From positions 1 to 64,000 of IMG/VR virus record IMGVR_UViG_3300017987_000006: DNA of 64,000 bases; one strand, written 5' to 3'. Shown one piece after another: positions 7,449 to 15,194 of the stretch. The stretch comes from a virus. The first letter of the stretch is position 1. Each line of letters opens with the position of its first letter. The translations under genes and the position numbers were made by a program. The notes beneath the pieces were generated by a model. The model ran no database searches, was not told where the DNA came from, and saw only the letters and a list, made by a program, of their open reading frames with translations.

Positions 7449-7931
7449 ATGGCTAACAACTACATGCAGTTCAGCGAGAAGATCGACGGTTTGACGCCGG
7501 AGGCGGCAGAGTGGGTCGAGACCGTTCTGGGATTCCGGGATGACTACGAGGATGAGGAAGCGGCCAAGGCCGCACTGGCCGACTTGTTGGGGGTGGAAAA
7601 GGAGGAGCTGGCGGAGCTGGTGGACCTCGACATGGACTTTTGGCCTAACTTCGATTGGCAGGTGGAGGGAGCAAAGAAGAGCTCGTTGTGGCTCACGGAC
7701 AATGGCGAGAGCTTCGGATTCGACGAGCTCGTGCTGTTCGTTCACGCGCTGATCAAGAAGTGGATGCCTGACCACATCTTCACGATGACGTGGGCCGGCA
7801 CCTGCTCCAAGCCCCGGCTTGGGGAGTTCGGAGGGGGTTGGGCGGTGGTGACCAAGGATGTGGTGGACTACGAGGACACCTGGGCGGAGGTCAACGCCAG
7901 GGTCAAGAAGTACCAGAAAGAGGGAGCATGA
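7449..7931 (+). CDS. Hypothetical acidic protein (160 aa)
   Basis: CAGGAG ribosome site and 4-base gap to the upstream gene. The N-terminal half is helical (LTPEAAEWVETVLGF, AALADLLGVEKEELAEL); the second half has strands rich in Trp and Phe (SLWLTDNGESFGFDEL, HIFTMTWAGTCS). Strongly acidic overall. A DNA-mimic or inhibitor role is conceivable, but no family is recognised. Confidence 0.7.
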   Translation: MANNYMQFSEKIDGLTPEAAEWVETVLGFRDDYEDEEAAKAALADLLGVEKEELAELVDLDMDFWPNFDWQVEGAKKSSLWLTDNGESFGFDELVLFVHALIKKWMPDHIFTMTWAGTCSKPRLGEFGGGWAVVTKDVVDYEDTWAEVNARVKKYQKEGA

Positions 7932-7932
7932 G

Positions 7933-8460
7933 ATGATCGAGGCATTCAAGCCGGGAACGAGGGTACGGTTTGTTCTTTCACCTGGCATGGGGGGAGGTCT
8001 GGGGGGCAGGGCGAAGATCTCTGATAAGATCCCTACTGGGAAGTGGGACTGGAAGATTCCAGGATATTGGGGTGAGGGATTCTACTTGGTGGAGTCGGTG
8101 CCGGAGCAGCGGAAGATGCTGGTCAACGAAGACGATCTGGTGCTGGACGTCAACTTGGGCACGTCGGAGCCCAACCACTGCCGTTGGGGCACGAGGCACT
8201 TGTTCAGGCAGGGGATTTGTATCAGCCACGTGGCTGTAGGTGGTGTACTAGATCATGAAGACGGGAAGTTCGAGGTGTACTTGGCGGGGAACCCAAAGTC
8301 CACACACATCGGCACAGCTCCTACGATGGACAGAGCGAAGGTGACGGCATTGAGGTTCTTCACCAAGTATCCAGAGTTGGTGATCAAAGACCACGATGAG
8401 ATGGACTGGAAGAAGTTTTGGTCGACCAAGAAATCCTTGCAAGGACAAGAGGAGGAGTAG
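7933..8460 (+). CDS. Hypothetical protein (175 aa)
   Basis: Start at ATG 7933, after GGGAGCATGAG; the open frame further upstream is a shadow of the previous gene. The sequence is beta-rich with many Gly and Trp residues (KWDWKIPGYWGEGFYLVE) and a helical acidic C-terminus. The stop is immediately followed by the GTG of the sigma-like gene. No family recognised. Confidence 0.7.
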   Translation: MIEAFKPGTRVRFVLSPGMGGGLGGRAKISDKIPTGKWDWKIPGYWGEGFYLVESVPEQRKMLVNEDDLVLDVNLGTSEPNHCRWGTRHLFRQGICISHVAVGGVLDHEDGKFEVYLAGNPKSTHIGTAPTMDRAKVTALRFFTKYPELVIKDHDEMDWKKFWSTKKSLQGQEEE

Positions 8461-9810
8461 GTGCTGTACAAACTGGAGCTGATGCGTGAGAAGATTCAGA
8501 AGGCGATCAGGACCCACCATATCCACATTCTCAAAGAGTTGAACGGAGCGCCACACGAGACCTACCTAGATTTTTCAAAAGCGTTGGGAGGCGTAGAAGC
8601 GGTTGTGGATGCGGTTATTGGAGCACACGAAGGAGATGTGCTAGAGGAGAGGGAGGCGGGGTCTGTTCTCAAGAAGAAGATTCAACTGCTAGAGGAAGAG
8701 CTCGCCGGGTTGGATGACGTCTGGGAGTCGAAACTGCACGACGCTATCATAGATCGTGCTCGGATCCTGCGAGATCGAAACCGTATGGAGGAGTTGATAG
8801 AGGACTTGGAGGGGCGGGTGCGGGAGTCTGCCAGAGCTGAGAAGGAGACCAGGCGGGAGTTGGGCAAGGCTGAGGAAGAGCGTGTGCGTGCCGTGCGCGG
8901 TAAAGCTGGTGCGGAGCAACGCCTGGAGCAGGAGAAGAGATCTTTGGAGGAGGCTCGTAAGGAACTGGTAAGGTTGCGGGCGGAGCTAGATCAATACAGA
9001 AGGGGCGATGCGCCGTATAAGGGCGTCGCAACGAGGAAGACCAGGGAGGCCAAGCAGCTCAGTCAACAGGTAAACGATCTTCGCAGGGAGATCTCCGATT
9101 ATGAAGATCTGTTAATCGCAGAGACTCCCACATCGAGCGAATATCTGGCCATGGTGCCGTCGTTCTCCGACACCATCAACGAAGACCCACCCACCCCAGA
9201 GGATAATGTGGTCTATTTGAGGCTTTGTGATGCCGTAGATTACATTTTGTCCACTCTGACTCCGAGGGAGGAGAAGGTATTGAGGATGCGATTTGGCATT
9301 GGCGAGAAGTCGGACCACACGTTAGAGGAGGTCGCGCGTGCATTTGGTTTAAGTAGGGAGCGTATTAGGATGATCGAGGCCAAGGCCATGCGCAAGCTAC
9401 GGAATCCAAGCAGGGCCAAATTTGTCAAGAGCTTCTTGGGAGATCATAGGGACGGATGGGTTGGACTTAGTGCTAGCAGGCGCAGGTGGGTAGGGAACAT
9501 TCAACGGTTGTGGTCAGTGGAGTGTTCCGCTGCCGAGACAAAGAAGAAAGAGAAGAAGAAGAAGAAGACGACGACAACAAGGAGAAGGGCTGTGGGGCAG
9601 AAGAGCGGACGAGGCAAGGAAGAGATGGTGAGATCGAAATTGCGCCGGATGATGATACGCAGGGGCGGGGTACCATACAGGGAGTTTGTGGAGAAGACTG
9701 GTATTGACATCACGACAGGCCAGTACGCTCGATGTCTACGCGCCGTGCGTGAGGAGAAGGGGATCTACGTGCCGCGCGGCGGGAAGAAGAAGAAGGGGGG
9801 TGTGCGGTGA
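8461..9810 (+). CDS. Sigma-70 region 4 protein with coiled-coil N-terminus (no region 2)
   Basis: 449 residues, GTG start after GAGGAGGAG. Residues about 62-218 form a long charged coiled coil. Residues about 252-326 are a textbook sigma-70 region 4: LTPREEKVLRMRFGIG, then HTLEEVARAFGLSRERIRMI and AMRKLRNPSRAKF, the helix-turn-helix that contacts the -35 element and the polymerase flap. Region 2, which recognises the -10 element and core clamp helices, is absent. A Lys/Arg-rich linker (about 350-395) leads to a second possible helix-turn-helix at the C-terminus. It cannot be a normal sigma; it may be a co-activator, appropriator or anti-sigma-like factor that redirects host polymerase. Confidence 0.8.
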   Translation: MLYKLELMREKIQKAIRTHHIHILKELNGAPHETYLDFSKALGGVEAVVDAVIGAHEGDVLEEREAGSVLKKKIQLLEEELAGLDDVWESKLHDAIIDRARILRDRNRMEELIEDLEGRVRESARAEKETRRELGKAEEERVRAVRGKAGAEQRLEQEKRSLEEARKELVRLRAELDQYRRGDAPYKGVATRKTREAKQLSQQVNDLRREISDYEDLLIAETPTSSEYLAMVPSFSDTINEDPPTPEDNVVYLRLCDAVDYILSTLTPREEKVLRMRFGIGEKSDHTLEEVARAFGLSRERIRMIEAKAMRKLRNPSRAKFVKSFLGDHRDGWVGLSASRRRWVGNIQRLWSVECSAAETKKKEKKKKKTTTTRRRAVGQKSGRGKEEMVRSKLRRMMIRRGGVPYREFVEKTGIDITTGQYARCLRAVREEKGIYVPRGGKKKKGGVR

Positions 9811-10196
9811 GCGATGAGAGAGGTCGATATTGCTGTGTGGAAAAGCGCAACCGCGTCATCTGCGAGAGAGTTAGGCGTGAGGCGTTCTCTGATGTGAGGT
9901 GTCTTGAGCATGTCCTGATGTGGTTTTCTATCAAGGGCGTTCGTCCCGTTTGGCAGCTGAAGAGAGCTGAGGCAGTAAAGAATGGGACCATGATAAGACT
10001 TCTCGTTCACGTAGATCCGCTGTTTTTGGAGCTGCTAGATCGCACGAAGTACACACTTGAGGCTGAGATAGAGAACGCTTTCTCAAATGGTCTTCTGGGA
10101 CTTCCAAGTACAGAACTTATCTCGGTTTGCGTTGTTGAGAAACCCATGCCCGTGTTGGGATGCATCGAGATGAGGGGGGAGGAAGAAGATGAGTAG
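9807..10196 (+). CDS. Hypothetical protein (129 aa)
   Basis: GTG start overlapping the stop of the sigma-like gene by 4 bases, so probably co-translated. It has a basic, Cys-containing N-terminus and a central segment MIRLLVHVDPLFLELLDR that may pair strand and helix. The acidic C-terminus overlaps the next start. No family recognised. Confidence 0.65.
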   Translation: MSDERGRYCCVEKRNRVICERVRREAFSDVRCLEHVLMWFSIKGVRPVWQLKRAEAVKNGTMIRLLVHVDPLFLELLDRTKYTLEAEIENAFSNGLLGLPSTELISVCVVEKPMPVLGCIEMRGEEEDE

Positions 10197-10707
10197 AGAT
10201 CCATTCGAGATCTATCGCAAGGAGCGCATCCTGGAGGACAGGTTTGATCTTCTTCATGAGGACGGATCACTCCCAAAGAAGCATCCACCGCTGGTGTTCC
10301 CAGAGATACACGTCACGGCGGGTCCGGCATTCATTGCCGGAGAGATACACAGAAAGTTCTTAGGCATGGACGATTTGCTCAGGGAGTTGGGGTGTGCAGT
10401 CAGCGAGGCTCGAGTGGAAGTGAAGAGAGCTTCGGGGATGCAAACGGCTCAACAGATGTACGAGGTGGTGTTCCCGGAAGGTTCTCGCATCATCAAGTAC
10501 CCAAAGGAGAGGACGCCCCACCTGACAGCGAGTGGACAGAAACGGAGGGGAGCAAAGGAACCTAGGAAGGGGTGGGACCTTCACAGCAGGCAGGGGCAGG
10601 TATTGATCCTAGGAGATACCGAGGACTACATCGTCACCTACTACCGACGCACGAGCCTCTCACCGGAGTATTTTGATCGGGGCGTCGTAGTCGTGGAAAA
10701 GGAGTAA
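10189..10707 (+). CDS. Hypothetical protein (172 aa)
   Basis: Good ribosome site (GAGGAAGAAG). The N-terminus is charged; a middle segment with HRKFLGMDDLLRELGC looks helical, followed by a basic loop (SGQKRRGAKEPRKG) and two strands (GQVLILGDTEDYIVTYY) near the end. No catalytic motif seen. Confidence 0.7.
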   Translation: MSRDPFEIYRKERILEDRFDLLHEDGSLPKKHPPLVFPEIHVTAGPAFIAGEIHRKFLGMDDLLRELGCAVSEARVEVKRASGMQTAQQMYEVVFPEGSRIIKYPKERTPHLTASGQKRRGAKEPRKGWDLHSRQGQVLILGDTEDYIVTYYRRTSLSPEYFDRGVVVVEKE

Positions 10708-10991
10708 TGATGCTCAAGATCATCTCTCATATGCAGCTGGTCGACTCGATGAGGCTGGCGAAGGAGACAGGAACAGAGGACCAGTTGATCCATTGGCTCT
10801 TGTGGTTGGACGAGTTCATGGGCAGGGAGAATACCATCGTGGAGCTGCTGGCCGACATGCCGTTCAGCCCCGGATCGATCTATTGGGTCGCCTGGCCGAA
10901 GGATAGATACGGTGAGGAGGATGCGAGGGCGCACATGAACGGCGGATTGATCTACCACCAGGCGGCCAAGGAATGGAGTGTGCACTCATGA
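10707..10991 (+). CDS. Hypothetical protein (94 aa)
   Basis: Starts after AAAGGAGTA, sharing a base with the upstream stop; a second in-frame ATG follows directly. Helical, with an aromatic core (QLIHWLLWLDEFMGRE) that may bind a partner. Ends in an ATGA overlap with the next gene. Function unknown. Confidence 0.65.
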   Translation: MMLKIISHMQLVDSMRLAKETGTEDQLIHWLLWLDEFMGRENTIVELLADMPFSPGSIYWVAWPKDRYGEEDARAHMNGGLIYHQAAKEWSVHS

Positions 10992-11230
10992 TGGGATTCG
11001 TGTTGCATGACGGCCCCAGCATCGTGGACGTGACCTTTCGGCACAGGGTGCCCCCCGCGGGCGAGTTGTTGGAGATGAAAGAAGCCGCGGCACAGAGCGG
11101 CCTCGAGGTCACAATCCAAGAGGAGATGCATGGAGAGCAGTGCTTGGTATGCTGGGTTGAGCGGATGGCCAAATCACTGAAGCAGGACCGAGAGGTTCAG
11201 AAAGGAGAGAACGATGACGTGGAGAGATGA
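10988..11230 (+). CDS. Hypothetical protein (80 aa)
   Basis: Start taken at ATG 10988 because it gives the usual 4-base overlap; an in-frame ATG at 10973 is further inside the previous gene. Mixed strands and helices with CLVCW near the C-terminus, a single CxxC that could bind metal or form a disulfide. No family recognised. Confidence 0.65.
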   Translation: MMGFVLHDGPSIVDVTFRHRVPPAGELLEMKEAAAQSGLEVTIQEEMHGEQCLVCWVERMAKSLKQDREVQKGENDDVER

Positions 11231-11498
11231 TGTTCAGTATCGCATCGCGCAACTGCTGGAGAACGCGGACTGGGATTCACAGGTGGGTGAGGTGCGCTTC
11301 CACGAGATCGAGAAGCAGATCAACATCACGGTCTACAACAAGGAGGCGTTGGAGGAGCTGCTGATGGACGAGGCCATGCGGGAGCGTATGAAGACGATGA
11401 AGCGGGTGGACAAGCGGGTGGAGATCGCCTGCGAGAACCTGGTGGCGGACGTCCTAGACAAGAACTTCAGTCACAAGATCGAGGAGATGGGCTGGTAG
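11214..11498 (+). CDS. Hypothetical helical protein (94 aa)
   Basis: AAAGGAG ribosome site 8 bases before ATG. Mostly helical and charged (WRDDVQYRIAQLLENADW, LEELLMDEAMRERMK). No recognised motif. Ends directly before the next gene. Confidence 0.7.
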   Translation: MTWRDDVQYRIAQLLENADWDSQVGEVRFHEIEKQINITVYNKEALEELLMDEAMRERMKTMKRVDKRVEIACENLVADVLDKNFSHKIEEMGW

Positions 11499-11822
11499 AT
11501 GTCGCACCACAAGCGAAGGAAGGACAGAATGATGCTTCTGGCTCCCCCGAAGGAGGGAGAGTACACCCCAGCGCTCTACGAGAGTAGGCGTGGCATCGAG
11601 CCGGCACTCGTCAAGCAGCTCGAGGAGGGGGAGGTCATGACGGAAGGGAGGAGGGTCAGGCTCTCCCCTCACGCCGGGAGCCCCGGTGTGTACGATGCGG
11701 AGACGGAGATGGTGTGTTCGACAACGGCACCAAGGGGGGGTCCGCCCAGAGTTGCATCTAAAGCGTACCGCGCGAACTACGACTACATTTTTCAGAAACC
11801 CAACAAGGGACCACCAAACTAG
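11499..11822 (+). CDS. Basic hypothetical protein (107 aa)
   Basis: Starts at the base after the upstream stop. The first ten residues are basic (MSHHKRRKDR); the rest contains turns, prolines and glycines and is probably partly disordered. The ribosome site is weak, so translation may be coupled. Function unknown. Confidence 0.6.
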   Translation: MSHHKRRKDRMMLLAPPKEGEYTPALYESRRGIEPALVKQLEEGEVMTEGRRVRLSPHAGSPGVYDAETEMVCSTTAPRGGPPRVASKAYRANYDYIFQKPNKGPPN

Positions 11823-11832
11823 GAGAGGAAAC

Positions 11833-12027
11833 ATGCCGATTAAGGAGAGGCAGAAATACTTGGTTCGCGTACTCAAGCAGTTCGCAGAACTGTCTGAGGC
11901 GGGGGACCTCAAGCTGTTGAAGATCATCTTCAAGAATAATCGCACCACGGCTTTTGCAGACACGACTCACGGGCCGATAGCTTTTGGATACGTCGAAGAG
12001 TTCGACATGAAGGAACTCGATGATTGA
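11833..12027 (+). CDS. Hypothetical small protein (64 aa)
   Basis: Start at ATG 11833 after AGGAGAGGAAAC; the open frame upstream of it overlaps another gene and is a shadow. A helix (RQKYLVRVLKQFAELSEAG) is followed by two strands (LLKIIFKNNRTTAFADTT). No family recognised. Confidence 0.65.
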   Translation: MPIKERQKYLVRVLKQFAELSEAGDLKLLKIIFKNNRTTAFADTTHGPIAFGYVEEFDMKELDD

Positions 12028-12625
12028 TCCAGAAAAAGACATCTTCATCAACGCTCGTGGGGATACGATGCCTCATGCAGTGGAGCAGTTTTTGTTGCGG
12101 GCAGAATATCCGCCCGGGTTTTCGATGATAGAGGCCGAGCGTATCCTGAGGAAGCTAATCGCCAGGGAAATCAACTCAGGTAGGAGACTGGAGAACCGAG
12201 ATCGTGGGTGGGGTCAGGGGGACGAAGAGTTCCTGGTGAGGGTGCATGATGAGGGGAGGGCTCCAGTCTTCGTCGTCGTGCAGACTGGCGTACCAGACGG
12301 GAAGTACAAGTATCTGGTGCATACGGTCCTGTCGAAGGACATGTATGATTCGTGGAACAGGGAGGGCAAGCTTGGATCGATTGGAGACGCAGTTGATCCA
12401 AAAATCATAGAGGAGGCCCACGCGAAGGTAGAGAACCGACCACCTCCAGCAGAGGATGAGATGCGTATTGTGTTGTGGGATTTCGAGGGAACCGTCCAAT
12501 TCAAGGAGGTCAGGAAGTACGCGGTTCCGGGAGAGATCTTGTCCCTTCTCGGCCAGGGTACTCCATGGGGAGACATCCGTGTGTTTCGGGAAGAGAAGTT
12601 TGATTTGCGGGTTGTTTTGAAGTAG
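12020..12625 (+). CDS. Hypothetical protein (201 aa), last gene of first operon
   Basis: AAGGAACTCG precedes the ATG, with an 8-base overlap upstream. The sequence has a helical N-terminus and a beta-rich middle (EEFLVRVHDEGRAPVFVVVQ, then YKYLVHTVLS). No known motif. A strong hairpin terminator follows 31 bases after the stop, marking the operon end. Confidence 0.7.
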   Translation: MIDPEKDIFINARGDTMPHAVEQFLLRAEYPPGFSMIEAERILRKLIAREINSGRRLENRDRGWGQGDEEFLVRVHDEGRAPVFVVVQTGVPDGKYKYLVHTVLSKDMYDSWNREGKLGSIGDAVDPKIIEEAHAKVENRPPPAEDEMRIVLWDFEGTVQFKEVRKYAVPGEILSLLGQGTPWGDIRVFREEKFDLRVVLK

Positions 12626-12656
12626 GTGCGTGCAGAACCGTATGAACCGTACTGAA

Positions 12657-12697
12657 GGGCTGGGAGGCCTCGCACCACCTCCCGGCCCCTCATTTTA
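12657..12697 (+). terminator. Rho-independent terminator
   Basis: An 11-bp stem (GGGCTGGGAGG pairing with CCTCCCGGCCC, one G-U pair) with a 10-base loop, followed by CTCATTTTA. It separates the first rightward operon from a new promoter at 12,700. Confidence 0.8.
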
Positions 12698-12699
12698 GC

Positions 12700-12729
12700 T
12701 TGCACCAGATCGTCAACACGCTGTACGAT
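12700..12729 (+). promoter_or_regulatory. Sigma-70-type promoter, leaderless
   Basis: TTGCAC (12700-12705), an 18-base spacer and TACGAT (12724-12729). The ATG of the next gene is 8 bases after the -10 box and has no Shine-Dalgarno sequence, so the mRNA should begin at or within a base or two of the start codon. Confidence 0.5.
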
Positions 12730-12737
12730 CTCCTTCC

Positions 12738-12977
12738 ATGACGCTCTCCCTGAACGAGCACACCCTGAAGTTCGAGTGCACACACTGCGGACGTGTCCAC
12801 GAGATCAAGGTGCCGGAGAGCCGTCAGGTCCATAAGGGCGATATCATCACGCCTTACCCGGGCGGAGGAAACTATGGCCGCTGCCACTTCTGCAGACGGC
12901 CTGGGCTGCGCGCCATCGAAGAGCGCGTCACACCAAAGAGAGGGCCGGTAGGATGGAGGAACATTCCAAAGAAGTGA
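12738..12977 (+). CDS. Zinc-ribbon protein, probably leaderless (79 aa)
   Basis: FECTHCGRVHEIKV (residues about 12-25) and RCHFCRRPG (about 49-57) give two CxxC pairs, a standard zinc ribbon. The rest is basic with a final Lys pair. No ribosome site; a promoter ends 8 bases upstream. It opens the second rightward block and could bind nucleic acid. Overlaps the next gene by 25 bases. Confidence 0.7.
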   Translation: MTLSLNEHTLKFECTHCGRVHEIKVPESRQVHKGDIITPYPGGGNYGRCHFCRRPGLRAIEERVTPKRGPVGWRNIPKK

Positions 12978-13363
12978 CGATCTACAAAGACGGCGAGTCC
13001 GTAGCTCACTACCACGGAGCACCGCGCATCGTCGAGATGCAGCTCGATGACCTCCCCAAGCTGACATGCTTTGGATTCCCAACCATCGCGTTGGACAGGC
13101 GCATCATCTTCCAGCTGCTCAACCGCCGTCCGTTGATGGACGTGTTCAATGGTGTCGGCATCGAAGTGAAAGAAGAGAAGCAGGACGAGACCAATATCGA
13201 GCGCACCGAGCCTGTATATCTCGTCCACGGCCGTCAGGAAACCTATAGAGGAGAAACCACAATCAACGCTGTGGTCCTGGCGTATGTTCACGGGAAGATC
13301 AAGCCGAGAGAACTGGCCACGAAACTCCCGGAAATTTATAGACGATTCTCTGCTTCCATTTAA
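12953..13363 (+). CDS. Hypothetical protein (136 aa)
   Basis: Starts 25 bases inside the previous gene, after AGAGGG. Beta-rich N-terminus (EVTIYKDGESVAHYHG), helical middle, and a second beta segment (EPVYLVHGRQETYRG) before a basic helical tail. No family recognised. A strong promoter follows right after its stop. Confidence 0.65.
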   Translation: MEEHSKEVTIYKDGESVAHYHGAPRIVEMQLDDLPKLTCFGFPTIALDRRIIFQLLNRRPLMDVFNGVGIEVKEEKQDETNIERTEPVYLVHGRQETYRGETTINAVVLAYVHGKIKPRELATKLPEIYRRFSASI

Positions 13364-13368
13364 ATGGG

Positions 13369-13398
13369 TTGACAGAGGACATACATCGTATGTATTAA
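13369..13398 (+). promoter_or_regulatory. Strong sigma-70-type promoter with overlapping inverted repeat
   Basis: A perfect TTGACA (13369-13374), an 18-base spacer and TATTAA (13393-13398), only 7 bases before the ATG of the next gene, which lacks a ribosome site (leaderless). An inverted repeat ATACAT-CGT-ATGTAT (13381-13395) lies between -35 and -10 and overlaps the -10 box, a natural position for a repressor operator. Confidence 0.7.
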
Positions 13399-13405
13399 AA
13401 AGCTC

Positions 13406-13687
13406 ATGAGTGCCAACACACGTGGTGAGATACCGCAGTCGGTGGTGCTTCCGGCGAAGCAGTTCCTTAGTGAGGACGAGCTCGTGGAACTGTGGGAGAT
13501 CCGCGGCCTGAAGTTCAGGGTTGATGAGCTGCACAAGTTCTGCCAAGAGCGTGGGTTGCTGCCACATCTCCGCCGGGACAGCTTTCGGAAGAAGGTTCTC
13601 GGGATGTTGCGGGCCTTCATGGTCAATGGGGAGATTCGTAGAGACCCACGGTTCGTACCACCTCTCAAACCACTGAAAAGGCTATGA
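13406..13687 (+). CDS. Hypothetical protein (93 aa), leaderless
   Basis: The ATG lies where transcription from the promoter at 13,369 should begin. The protein is mainly helical (LSEDELVELWEIRGLKF, VDELHKFCQERGLLPHL) with a basic segment, suggesting a small DNA-binding or adaptor protein. If it recognises the inverted repeat in its own promoter it could be autoregulatory, but this is inference. Overlaps the next gene by 4 bases. Confidence 0.65.
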   Translation: MSANTRGEIPQSVVLPAKQFLSEDELVELWEIRGLKFRVDELHKFCQERGLLPHLRRDSFRKKVLGMLRAFMVNGEIRRDPRFVPPLKPLKRL

Positions 13688-14760
13688 CAAAATCCACAAA
13701 GTTCAACAAGACCATGACCGACATCAAGAGCCGCGGGAAGCCCCTGGGAGGAGCCCCCAAGGTTCAAATCCCCCCGCTGGATGCGGAGCCGGTAACTGGG
13801 CCTAATGGCGAGCCTTTGACGATGGAGCAGCAGGCGGCCATGTTGAGGGACCCCACTAACCCGATGAGCCCACACTACAGCCCCCAGGCCGCGGAGATGG
13901 CACAGCAGGGATATATCCCCCAGCAGGCCACCACACCTCCTCAGATGGACCCAGCGGCCCTCAGAGCGGCTCGAGCCGGAGGGAGGCCCCAAGGTACCCC
14001 CCAGGGTCCTTTCGGCGGAATTCTGCCGCCTGAGGCCGCGAGAGACCCCAATTTCGTGCCTGGTGTGGGCTCGATGTACGCCGCCAACCAGCCAGCCGTC
14101 CGGAGGGGACAGCCCGGGGCCCCGAACCTGAGCCAGGAGACCTTGGACGGGATGCAGGCGTTGGCTCAGCTCCAGTCCAAGACGGCTGAAGCGCATGAGA
14201 AGGAGGAGAAGGAGCGGCGGGAGCACCAAGAGAAGGAGGCCGAGGAGAAGGAGGCCGAGCGCCTGGGGCTATCTGACGACCTGCTGGCGCAGCTGCGGGA
14301 AGCTATGGCAGATCTCAACTCGGACGACATCCGCAAGGCCATCGAGAAGCGGATCGAACCGATGGATTTGGTCCAGCTCATCGAGGAGGGCGAGTGCCGC
14401 CAGGACGTGCCCATCGTCCCAGACAAGCTGGTGCCGACTTATCGCACGGTCTCTGGGCACGAGGACCTGAAGATCAAGGAAGAGGCGTTCAAGGTGGAGG
14501 GCATCAACGATGTCTACCTGGTTGACCTGCTCAATCTGATGCAGTTGACGGCGGGGCTGCATGCGATCAACAGACGGCCGCTGCCGAGCCACCTGAACGA
14601 CAAGAAGCGTCTGGATAAGGACAACTTCGAGCGAAAATTCGATATAGTGCTTTCATACCCTATCCAGATGCTAGCTTCGCTCTCGATCAACTTCAGCTGG
14701 TTCGACAGGAGGGTACGCTCCCTGTTCATCGATGTGGAGCCCTTAAAAAATGGATCATGA
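13684..14760 (+). CDS. Pro/Gln-rich protein with folded C-terminal domain; possible tail-assembly-type protein
   Basis: 358 residues. The first 155 are Pro/Gly/Gln-rich and probably disordered; 155-200 is a charged coiled coil (HEKEEKERREHQEKE); the last 155 form a folded domain with alternating strands and helices. Near the stop the mRNA reads A-AAA-AAT (14745-14751), a slippery heptamer that would move ribosomes by -1 into the following gene, which overlaps by ATGA. A frameshifted two-gene pair is the hallmark of tail assembly chaperones, but these usually lie next to the tape measure, which here is 38 kb away. Function therefore unsettled. Confidence 0.6.
   Translation: MTKSTKFNKTMTDIKSRGKPLGGAPKVQIPPLDAEPVTGPNGEPLTMEQQAAMLRDPTNPMSPHYSPQAAEMAQQGYIPQQATTPPQMDPAALRAARAGGRPQGTPQGPFGGILPPEAARDPNFVPGVGSMYAANQPAVRRGQPGAPNLSQETLDGMQALAQLQSKTAEAHEKEEKERREHQEKEAEEKEAERLGLSDDLLAQLREAMADLNSDDIRKAIEKRIEPMDLVQLIEEGECRQDVPIVPDKLVPTYRTVSGHEDLKIKEEAFKVEGINDVYLVDLLNLMQLTAGLHAINRRPLPSHLNDKKRLDKDNFERKFDIVLSYPIQMLASLSINFSWFDRRVRSLFIDVEPLKNGS
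14745..14751 (+). other. Possible -1 ribosomal frameshift site
   Basis: The heptamer AAAAAAT is read as A-AAA-AAT in the frame of the upstream gene, three codons before its TGA. A -1 slip continues without a stop into the frame of the gene at 14757, giving a fusion of about 500 residues. A downstream pseudoknot was not established by eye. Confidence 0.4.
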
Positions 14761-15194
14761 CTCCAGTGGGGTGGGCTCGGGCCAACATGCTTTACGACAT
14801 GCAGACCGAGCCTCCTCCTCCAGGCAGCCCATTGGAGTCGATATTCATCCTGGTCTGGCAGATGAGGCAGGATGCGGAGTACCACGCTGTCCGGGCTGTT
14901 GTTCAGTCTTCTGTCGATGCGGGGGACGATGGCAACGCACTGCAGGATGCGTGGAAGGGATTCACGGAGCACTTCTATCCGCACCTGAAGGAGGAGCAGA
15001 GCAGGTACAAGCAGGCAGCGATGGCACGCCTCAAGAAGGAATCCGAACGCGGGCCTCTTGCCGTTCGACCACTAGCTCCGTTGATCAAGAGCAAGCTGCA
15101 TAAGAAACGGAGGAAGATCATTGGAGCAGATGACGCAGTTATGTCCCGCTTGCGGCAGCGGCAAGATCGATACCGCGGAGGGCGACCAGGCTGA
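14757..15194 (+). CDS. Hypothetical helical protein (145 aa), possible frameshift partner
   Basis: ATGA overlap with the upstream gene and in the -1 frame relative to it. Helical throughout (ESIFILVWQMRQDAEYHAV, ALQDAWKGFTEHFYPHL) with a basic C-terminus (KKRRKIIG). It may be made alone by coupled re-initiation, or as the C-terminal part of a fusion. Overlaps the next gene by 65 bases. Confidence 0.65.
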   Translation: MTPVGWARANMLYDMQTEPPPPGSPLESIFILVWQMRQDAEYHAVRAVVQSSVDAGDDGNALQDAWKGFTEHFYPHLKEEQSRYKQAAMARLKKESERGPLAVRPLAPLIKSKLHKKRRKIIGADDAVMSRLRQRQDRYRGGRPG

